DNA of 7,903 bases from a bacterium (GTDB lineage Bacteria > Armatimonadota > Zipacnadia > Zipacnadales > Zipacnadaceae): contig JAUWJN010000104.1 of the NCBI GenBank assembly GCA_030607655.1, forward strand, positions 1-7,903, written 5' to 3'. Made by a program: the position numbers and the translations under genes. This document shows, one piece after another, positions 1-5,528 of this stretch. Numbering within the stretch: the first letter of the stretch is position 1; every line of letters starts with the position of its first letter. Below the pieces are notes generated by a model. That model was not told the DNA's origin, ran no database searches, and saw only the letters and a list, made by a program, of their open reading frames with translations.

Positions 1-706
1 GGGGCGGGAAGGCGTAAGACTCCTGCTCCACGATATACCATTGTGTCCCGCCGGTGGTCTCGCACAGCCGGAAGACGTCATCCCAGCGCACGTCGCCCTC
101 GCCGATCAGGGCTTTATCGTTGGTCGCCGAGTATTCCTTCAGGTGTACGGTCAGGGCACGGCCAGGATAATGCTCCAGGAACGGAACAACATCTGCCCCA
201 CCGCGGAGTGCGTTGCCGGTGTCAACCTGCATCACCACGTCGTCAACGGTATGGGAAAAGAAGGTGTCCCAGGGCAGCTCGCCATCCATCTCGGTGAACT
301 CGGTATAGTGGTTATGATAACCGGTCCACATATCGTGGGGACGCAGCTTCTCCGAGATTTCGTTGAAAAGCTGGGCACTTTCCAGCCATGCGGTGCGACT
401 GTTACACCGCTCCGCGGGCAGCCCGGGGACAATCAGGAACTGGTTCCCCAGGACCTTGTTAAACTCGATGGTGGCCTCCAGGTTATCGCCCAGCAGCATA
501 TCAAGAGTGATGTGGGTGCCGGCAACTTGCAGCCCCAGGTCATCCAGCATCCGGCGTAGCTCGTCAGCGGGATGGTCGAAATAGCCGGCGACGAAATCCA
601 CGCCCTCGTAGCCCATCTCGGCCACCGCCTCCAGCGTGCCGGGCAAATCCTTCGCGCAGTCGTCGCGAACTGAGTACAGTTGCAGTGCTATCGGGATTCT
701 TGCCAT
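1..706 (-). CDS. Sugar phosphate isomerase/epimerase, TIM barrel (3' end beyond window)
   Basis: The 235 codons visible begin at ATG (704-706) and run off the left edge, so the C-terminus is missing; relatives are about 260-290 residues. The protein begins MARIPIALQLYSVRDD, the usual first strand of the xylose-isomerase-like/AP-endonuclease-2 TIM barrel (PF01261). Candidate metal-site segments follow in the expected order: YHNHYTEF (about 130-137), VDTGN (161-165), HLKEY (188-192), GEGDVRWDD (202-210) and VEQE (226-229). Family members isomerise or epimerise sugars, inositols or keto-sugars using a divalent metal. No signal peptide is seen, so it is probably cytoplasmic. It starts 39 bp after the ceramidase-like gene in the same direction, which suggests co-transcription. 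The Shine-Dalgarno sequence is weak (an AGAGAG stretch about 8 bases upstream). The family is confident; the substrate cannot be told. Confidence 0.9.
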   Translation of the reverse strand, partial: MARIPIALQLYSVRDDCAKDLPGTLEAVAEMGYEGVDFVAGYFDHPADELRRMLDDLGLQVAGTHITLDMLLGDNLEATIEFNKVLGNQFLIVPGLPAERCNSRTAWLESAQLFNEISEKLRPHDMWTGYHNHYTEFTEMDGELPWDTFFSHTVDDVVMQVDTGNALRGGADVVPFLEHYPGRALTVHLKEYSATNDKALIGEGDVRWDDVFRLCETTGGTQWYIVEQESYAFPP

Positions 707-745
707 GATAGTTCTCTCTTTTGCTTTAGTGGCCCTAGTTTAGTT

Positions 746-2137
746 TCATAATACGTCTGAGAACAGCTTCTTAACAAGTGCCCGCCCTGCCGCCAGGAGT
801 TTGCCATAGGCCTCCGGGCCCACGATAGACCACATTCCCAGACTCACCTCATATCCGCCCTGCTCCCAGGCCGCCGGCGGCGCGATATAGCCTAGATAAT
901 CGTTGGCATACCCGATACATAATGCGCGGGGCGCATCACGCCATTGCTTAATCTCCAAGCCAATCTCGGCAAAAGGCTCGCCCGGGATCCCCACCAGCAC
1001 TGCCTCGCCCACCCGCAACACCTGCACCTCGGCCTCAATGGGCGCATCTCCTTTCTTCACCCGTGCCATCTGTTCCTCTAACTCAGCCATCGCCCCCTTT
1101 AACTCCTGGCGCTCTTGTTCGGTGTCTGCGGCCTCCTGTGCTTTGGCCAGATCACGGTACTCCTGTTCCAGAGTGCCCGGGGCGGGCAATTCCCGCGAGG
1201 GAACCATTACCTTCGCCTGCGCCGCGTCCACCTTATTAGCCGCCACGGGATAGTCCGGTGCCGACATAACTCCCAGCAGCTTGATTACCTCTCCCGCCAG
1301 GGTCTGCCCGTAACGGGCTACATCCTCAAAATTAGTAGTCCTCCGAACCGGGTTGATGCTCCCGCCCGCACCCTGGAGATAGACGCAGCATTCGCAGCCA
1401 ATGCCCGCGCCTTCTATAAAGGCAGTTGCAGCGCCGGGGAAGTCCGCCGATACCAGCGGCTGCACCTGCACGGTCACCGGGTGGCAGGCAAAATGGACCA
1501 GTACCATCTTCGGCTTACCGTCCATCCCCTCAAAGCACAACACCGTCACCTCGGGATCGTTAGCCCCCCAGTCAGCTACCTCTTCCGCAGGAGGGCGCGG
1601 GACCGACTGGTAGACTTTGCCGTCCTTACCTATAATACGCCGGGACCAGCCGAGGCCGTCAACACGGCCAACCGCTTGTTTGAGGCGTACCGGCACCCGG
1701 TTACGGTCCGCGAGGGCCACAGCCGAAGCCAACTGATCAGCGAGGATCTCCAGCCACGCCTTTGCGCCGGGGTGATCAAGCAGCGGACGAAAACCGGCGG
1801 TCTCCGGCGTAGAATGGGCGTGGGTAGCACTGATCATAATGTGATCGGCCTGGATTCCACAAAGCTGCTCAGCTCGTTGGCGCACCTCCTCAATAAAATC
1901 CCTCCCTTCGCCCATAATGCTGCGGCTAAGTCCAATACTATCAACTACCAACAACGCTACCCGCCTCTCTCCGTCATCCATCACCACTGCTTTGGCATAA
2001 AGCGGGTCATGTACTCCCCTAAAGAGCTGGTGGCGGCCCTGGCTGGCATAGCTCAGATAGGGAATAGTCAGGGGCGGCGTGATGTCCACCCGCCCCGTTC
2101 CCACCATAAATGAACTGTCCGTCCGGTCTTCCTTCAT
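746..2137 (-). CDS. Neutral/alkaline ceramidase-like protein (PF04734-type N-terminal domain), no signal peptide
   Basis: A 463-residue protein. Motifs in order are VGTGRVDITPP (12-22), HDPLYAKAVV (43-52), ATHAHSTPE (104-112), FACHPVT (216-222), SADFPG (230-235), LQGAGGSINP (254-263), GIPGEPFAE (383-391) and NDYLGYI (412-418). By comparison with neutral ceramidase, H106/H108, H219, E386 and a Tyr of the last motif are the likely zinc ligands. The ceramidase serine in GDxSPN aligns with Asn262, as in many bacterial relatives, so true ceramidase activity is doubtful; another amide or ester hydrolysis is possible. Residues 322-362 form a charged, probably helical insert. There is no signal peptide, unlike secreted ceramidases. 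The start at 2137 is chosen because GGTGAT precedes it at suitable spacing; ATG at 2149 or TTG at 2167 are alternatives. The isomerase gene follows after 39 bp. Confidence 0.85.
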   Translation of the reverse strand: MKEDRTDSSFMVGTGRVDITPPLTIPYLSYASQGRHQLFRGVHDPLYAKAVVMDDGERRVALLVVDSIGLSRSIMGEGRDFIEEVRQRAEQLCGIQADHIMISATHAHSTPETAGFRPLLDHPGAKAWLEILADQLASAVALADRNRVPVRLKQAVGRVDGLGWSRRIIGKDGKVYQSVPRPPAEEVADWGANDPEVTVLCFEGMDGKPKMVLVHFACHPVTVQVQPLVSADFPGAATAFIEGAGIGCECCVYLQGAGGSINPVRRTTNFEDVARYGQTLAGEVIKLLGVMSAPDYPVAANKVDAAQAKVMVPSRELPAPGTLEQEYRDLAKAQEAADTEQERQELKGAMAELEEQMARVKKGDAPIEAEVQVLRVGEAVLVGIPGEPFAEIGLEIKQWRDAPRALCIGYANDYLGYIAPPAAWEQGGYEVSLGMWSIVGPEAYGKLLAAGRALVKKLFSDVL

Positions 2138-2217
2138 CTCATCACCCATTCGTAGAGACTGTTGCAAAAGGTAGTTGCGGGTGGCTGGCGAGAATAAACT
2201 GCATAAATTTTTCTTCT

Positions 2218-2250
2218 CGCGTAGCGCAGGTTCTTAACCTGCGCTACGCG
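2218..2250. repeat. Perfect 15-bp inverted repeat with 3-nt loop
   Basis: The arms CGCGTAGCGCAGGTT (2218-2232) and AACCTGCGCTACGCG (2236-2250) are exact reverse complements around a 3-base loop. It lies 80 bp upstream of the ceramidase-like start codon. Read on the minus strand, the hairpin is followed by an A-rich stretch rather than a U tract, so it is not a standard intrinsic terminator in the direction of the flanking genes. It looks like a REP-type dispersed element, though copy number cannot be judged from this window. Confidence 0.8.
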
Positions 2251-2373
2251 GTGGGGGCCGGCTTCCCGCCTTCGTTGCCAAAAGAGCTTCGGCGGGCAAG
2301 CGCTACGCTCAAGCCTCCTCCGCCATAGTAGCCTATGGCTACGGCGGCCGGGCCGGCCCCTCCGAACGGCAAT
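2251..2373. repeat. GC-rich segment with further inverted repeats, part of a composite repeat block
   Basis: No gene is visible here. GCTTCCCGCC (2261-2270) pairs with GGCGGGCAAGC (2291-2301) with one bulged base. GCCATAG (2322-2328) pairs with CTATGGC (2333-2339) over a 4-base loop. A further GGCCGG-rich palindromic run lies at 2345-2358. The dense packing of palindromes between the two REP-like hairpins suggests one composite intergenic repeat rather than independent regulatory sites. The block may form an RNA structure in the leader of the downstream gene. Confidence 0.55.
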
Positions 2374-2395
2374 CGCGGCATGAATGCCGCTCCTA
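2374..2395. repeat. REP-like palindrome
   Basis: GCGGCAT (2375-2381) and ATGCCGC (2384-2390) are exact complements separated by two bases. Read on the minus strand the unit is TAGGAGCGGCATTCATGCCG and a little more, a layout like short extragenic palindromic repeats of several bacterial groups. The stop codon of the aminotransferase fragment (TAG, 2393-2395) lies inside the edge of this unit, so the element marks the boundary of the duplicated piece. Assignment as a dispersed repeat rests on appearance only. Confidence 0.6.
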
Positions 2396-2654
2396 CCGAC
2401 AATAGGTTCTACCCTTCAGCCCTTCGGCCACCTTCCGAATAGCTTCAGCCATGTCCAGTATATCTTCCCGCGTCATATTCTCATGGATGCCAACGGTTAC
2501 CATACGCTGAAGGGCCTCTTCTGTGCGTGGACACATTCCCTTCGTGTAGTCAATTAGCCGGCCGTCGTGGCAGCCGTCCAGGGGATGATGGGAACTGCCA
2601 AAGGTCACTTTATCAGCCAGGGCTGCCATACAAAGGAAGATAGGCCCGCCGATA
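2393..2654 (-). pseudogene. Partial duplicate of the 3' end of the adjacent DegT-family aminotransferase gene
   Basis: Bases 2421-2654 match 4287-4520 without gaps at about 94% identity (13 differences counted by eye), with the first 70 bases (2421-2490) identical. Weaker similarity continues to about 2413. The encoded piece, GGPIFLCMAALADKVTFG through IRKVAEGLK, corresponds to residues ~324-402 of the full aminotransferase, which is part of its small C-terminal domain. It lacks the PLP lysine and the whole large domain, so it cannot be an aminotransferase alone. Of the 13 differences, about 7 change the amino acid and 6 do not; there is no frameshift or stop. The frame stays open upstream to a TTG at 2746 that overlaps the fucosidase end by 32 bp, but residues before GGPIF have no similarity to the parent. 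Most likely a gene remnant; a short expressed protein is possible but unsupported. Confidence 0.85.
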
Positions 2655-2714
2655 ATCTGGAGGGGCGAGTCCGCTGCCCAATCTGGTTGAAGATGGCCGG
2701 AAACCTCTCTGCCT

Positions 2715-4193
2715 CTAGCCCCTTGGTTGGGCGTAGTAAAGGCCAAATTCCCGGATAGTTGGCGAAAGCGTAGCGGCCGTGATATCTAAGCGGACCTTGC
2801 TCGCGGTAATCTCCGGAAAGAGGCCAATCTTCTTATGTCCAATGCTGGTTCCGGCACTAGCCTGTTGCCAACCGTTTCCATCCCACCAGAGGAGTTGATA
2901 AGCCCGAATTCGCTGCCCGAGGACAATTGCCTCTTGCATAACAGCCCGATTGAAGGTTACCGGCTTGCCCATATCCACCTCTAGCCAGGCCTCAGTAATG
3001 CGGTCTTCTGCTTGCCACCAAGTATCAAGGTCGCCATCAATAGCCATTGCTGGCTCATACCTCTCACCATCTTTACAGATGCTGCTTGCCGTGATGCGAT
3101 GGCCGCGCAGCAGGTTGTTAGCGTAGGTTTTACTAATAATCTCCCCGACCTCCTGGACCCGCTTTACATCGGCAGCAGGCAGCAAACCTCTATTGTTGGG
3201 CGCGATATTCAGCAGCAAGTTCGCTCCGTGGCCGACCGAGCGGTAGTAGACGTCCAGAAGGTTATCGAGGGATCTGAGGGTATCCTGATCATCAGGCCGC
3301 CATCCCCAGTGCTGGTCGCGGATACACGTAGGGGCCTCCGCAGGCTGCCAGTAATCCTTGCCACTTACCTCAACGACGTTCCATAAGGGGTCCGGAGCTA
3401 TTCCTGTTTCATTGCCCACCCGGATGTCGGAAGGAGACCCCATAATGGTGGTAAGAACATTGGGTTGGAGCGATTTGACCAGCCGGTAATAGCCCTCCCA
3501 ATCGTGTTTGCGCATAGTTGCGCCGGCCCCATCCCACCAGCCCTCCATAACCTCGCCATAATTAGTAAGTAATTCAGTCAACTGCTGTTTGTAATATTCA
3601 TCATAGGCAGCGTCGTCGAGTTTCAAGACGCTGTAGGCATACGCATCCCAGGGACTCAGATAGATGCCAAAGCCAATACCCTGGGCATGGCAGGCCTCGG
3701 CGACCTCCCGCACCACATCGCCCTTCCCGCCGCGCCAGGGGCTGTGCTTCACGCTGTATTCAGTGGTGGCAGGGGGCCACAGACAAAAACCGTCATGATG
3801 TTTGGCAGTGAGGACCAGGTACTTCATTCCGGCACTTTTGGCAGCGGCTACCCACTGGTTAGCGTCGAGGTCTGTGGGATTAAAGACTCCGGGGTCGACG
3901 GTCTCAAGTGAAGGGGAATACGCCGGATTAACCCCTGCTTTGAACCACAAGGATCCAGTTATCGTACCGGTGAAGGTATAGAGCCCGAAGTGGCAGAACA
4001 TACCGTATTCCAAATCCTGCCAGGCGGCTTGTTGCGGGCTAGGTCGGGTCGCAGGTACTCGTTCCAGGCAAGTACGGCCATAAGTAGGCATAATGTATAA
4101 TCTCCCTGAGAGTGTTATCATCACTAGCAATCCTATTAAAGTAAAAAACCAAGTTTTTTGCATCCTACTATTCTTTCTCGCTACGCTTTTCAT
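2715..4193 (-). CDS. Alpha-L-fucosidase, GH29, with C-terminal F5/8 type C (discoidin-like) domain; exported or membrane-anchored
   Basis: 492 residues from ATG at 4193, chosen for GGAAAGG eight bases upstream; a TTG at 4217 and ATG at 4163 are alternatives. A basic N-terminus and hydrophobic TWFFTLIGLLVMITLSG (14-30) form a signal peptide or anchor. The GH29 barrel spans about 50-355: GMFCHFGLY (64-72), TAKHHDGFCLWP (129-140), GIYLSPWD (176-183), MEGWWDGAGA (216-225), WQPAEAPT (282-289) and GHGANLLLNIAP (321-332). Asp221 is the likely nucleophile and Glu286 the likely acid/base, by analogy with GH29 subfamily B. Residues ~362-488, with AIDGDLDTWWQ, WLEVDMG and an ending VRLDITA...REFGLYYA, fit an F5/8 type C carbohydrate-binding fold. 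It releases terminal fucose from glycans outside the cytoplasm. It starts 17 bp after the aminotransferase stop, so the two are probably co-transcribed and perhaps translationally coupled. Confidence 0.93.
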   Translation of the reverse strand: MKSVARKNSRMQKTWFFTLIGLLVMITLSGRLYIMPTYGRTCLERVPATRPSPQQAAWQDLEYGMFCHFGLYTFTGTITGSLWFKAGVNPAYSPSLETVDPGVFNPTDLDANQWVAAAKSAGMKYLVLTAKHHDGFCLWPPATTEYSVKHSPWRGGKGDVVREVAEACHAQGIGFGIYLSPWDAYAYSVLKLDDAAYDEYYKQQLTELLTNYGEVMEGWWDGAGATMRKHDWEGYYRLVKSLQPNVLTTIMGSPSDIRVGNETGIAPDPLWNVVEVSGKDYWQPAEAPTCIRDQHWGWRPDDQDTLRSLDNLLDVYYRSVGHGANLLLNIAPNNRGLLPAADVKRVQEVGEIISKTYANNLLRGHRITASSICKDGERYEPAMAIDGDLDTWWQAEDRITEAWLEVDMGKPVTFNRAVMQEAIVLGQRIRAYQLLWWDGNGWQQASAGTSIGHKKIGLFPEITASKVRLDITAATLSPTIREFGLYYAQPRG

Positions 4194-4210
4194 CTTACTT
4201 GCCTTTCCGG

Positions 4211-5491
4211 TTAGCAAATATTGTTCCTAACTACTTCACTGTTAGACTGCTGATCACTTCCTTTTTTGTCCCGCTTGGCCTCCAATCCTTCGGCCACCTT
4301 CCGAATAGCTTCAGCCATGTCCAGTATATCTTCCCGCGTCATATTCTCATGGATGCTAACGGTCACCATACGCTGAAGGGCCTTCTCTGTACGCGGACAC
4401 ATTCCCTTCTTGTAGTCAATTAGCCGGCCGCCGTGGCAGCCGTCCAGGGGATGCTGGGAACTGCCAAAGGTCACTTTATCAGCCAGAGCTCCCATACAAA
4501 GGAAGATAGGCCGGCCAATATAATGGGCTCCACAGGGGACTACCTCGGCGCTGAGCGCCGCGGCGAATTCATCCGCTGTGCCCGCGGCCCCTCGTAGAGC
4601 ATAGAGCCAGTACGTGTGTTTGCCGCCGTCGGTCACCGGCGCCGGCTCGATTCCCGGTGCTCCCTGGATAGAAGCCGTCAGCAGGTCGCCTAGTTCGTTG
4701 CGTTTGCGCACCACAGCGGCTACCTTTTTGGTCTGGGCAATACCTACGGCGGCCTGGAGTTCGGTCATGCGATAGTTAGGCGCTAGGAATTCGTACATGC
4801 GTGGTCCCGGCTCACGCGTGTAACCTTTATCTCCGAATAGCCGCATCCGCGGAGCAAGCGCATCGTTGTTGGTGATAGTAACTCCGCCGTCACCAGTCGT
4901 CATATGCTTACTTTGTTGTAGGCTGAAACACCCCAGGTCGCCAATTGTCCCCAGCAGCCGGCCCTTGTACTCCGTCATATGTGCCTGGCTGGAGTCTTCA
5001 ATCAGGGCCACGTTGTAGCGGCGGGCGATATCAACCATCCGGTCCATATCGCAAGGATTGCCAAACAGATGAACCACCAGTATCGCCTTGGTACGCGGGG
5101 TGATTTTCGCCTCCACGTCATCCGGGTCCATGTTGTAACTGTCATCAACATCAGCGAAGACAGGGATGGCATTCTGACAGAGGATCGGCACTATCGTTCC
5201 GCCGTCGGTAATCGGGGCCGTGATAATCTCATCTCTGGGCTCGGGGTTTACCGTGCCGATGGCCACGTGGATAGCAGCGGTTCCAGAGGTTGAGGCCACC
5301 GCGTGTTTCACTTCATACAGGGCGGCAAAACGCTCTTCAAACTCCGCGAGCATGGTGCCGCCGGGTCCGAACAGATTCTGGGAGCGAATAGCCTGGGTGA
5401 CCAATTCCACCTCCTCGTCCCCGAAGGGCGTGCGAGATGGAAAAGGCTCGGTCCGGCAAGGGGTTCCGCCGTCAATAGCTAGTTTGTCCAT
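4211..5491 (-). CDS. DegT/DnrJ/EryC1/StrS family PLP-dependent aminotransferase
   Basis: 426 residues, full length for PF01041. The start at 5491 has GAGG eight bases upstream. Fold-type I landmarks are SGTAA (69-73, phosphate site), IEDSSQAH (164-171, with Asp166 expected to bind the PLP pyridine nitrogen), FSLQQSKHMTTGDGG (189-203, Lys195 the Schiff-base lysine) and NYRMTELQAAVG (239-250). It should transfer an amino group, usually from glutamate or glutamine, to a keto-sugar or keto-cyclitol in the cytoplasm. Residues 404-426 (EAKRDKKGSDQQSNSEVVRNNIC) are a polar tail that looks disordered. The stretch for residues ~324-402 occurs again at 2413-2654. It lies between the deacetylase (37-bp gap) and the fucosidase (17-bp gap). 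Relatives make amino sugars for antibiotics, O-antigen or glycans; nothing here identifies the substrate. Confidence 0.95.
   Translation of the reverse strand: MDKLAIDGGTPCRTEPFPSRTPFGDEEVELVTQAIRSQNLFGPGGTMLAEFEERFAALYEVKHAVASTSGTAAIHVAIGTVNPEPRDEIITAPITDGGTIVPILCQNAIPVFADVDDSYNMDPDDVEAKITPRTKAILVVHLFGNPCDMDRMVDIARRYNVALIEDSSQAHMTEYKGRLLGTIGDLGCFSLQQSKHMTTGDGGVTITNNDALAPRMRLFGDKGYTREPGPRMYEFLAPNYRMTELQAAVGIAQTKKVAAVVRKRNELGDLLTASIQGAPGIEPAPVTDGGKHTYWLYALRGAAGTADEFAAALSAEVVPCGAHYIGRPIFLCMGALADKVTFGSSQHPLDGCHGGRLIDYKKGMCPRTEKALQRMVTVSIHENMTREDILDMAEAIRKVAEGLEAKRDKKGSDQQSNSEVVRNNIC
4279..4520. repeat. Parent copy of the duplicated aminotransferase 3' segment (direct repeat with 2413-2654)
   Basis: This segment and 2413-2654 lie in the same orientation, offset by 1866 bp, with the fucosidase gene between them. 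The core match is 4287-4520. Identity falls off abruptly at both ends: within the codons before the IGRPIF motif on one side, and after AEGL on the other. Two direct repeats of this length are potential substrates for recombination that would delete the fucosidase gene. Confidence 0.85.
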
Positions 5492-5528
5492 CGGCTTAAC
5501 CTCGAGTGATGAAGAGTAATCGGCCAGG

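Noticed and set aside
41..559. Plus-strand open frame opposite the sugar isomerase
   Set aside because: The minus strand carries the full TIM-barrel motif set here; the plus frame shows no motif.
1115..2113. Long plus-strand open frame (332 codons) opposite the ceramidase-like gene
   Set aside because: It is antisense to a gene with clear family motifs, has no recognisable domain and its composition fits a shadow of the opposite GC-rich frame.
2218..2250. Intrinsic terminator for the fucosidase transcript
   Set aside because: The stem is perfect, but on the minus strand it is followed by an A-rich stretch instead of a U tract.
2218..2395. CRISPR array
   Set aside because: The palindromes differ in sequence and are not regularly spaced direct repeats.
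2413..4520. Assembly artefact as the cause of the repeated aminotransferase segment
   Set aside because: The two copies differ at about 13 positions and have different flanks on both sides, which a misassembly of one sequence would not produce.
4211..5491. Aminoglycoside or other antibiotic biosynthetic cluster based on the DegT/StrS-type aminotransferase
   Set aside because: No glycosyltransferase, dehydratase, synthase or resistance gene accompanies it; the neighbours are glycan hydrolases and deacetylases.
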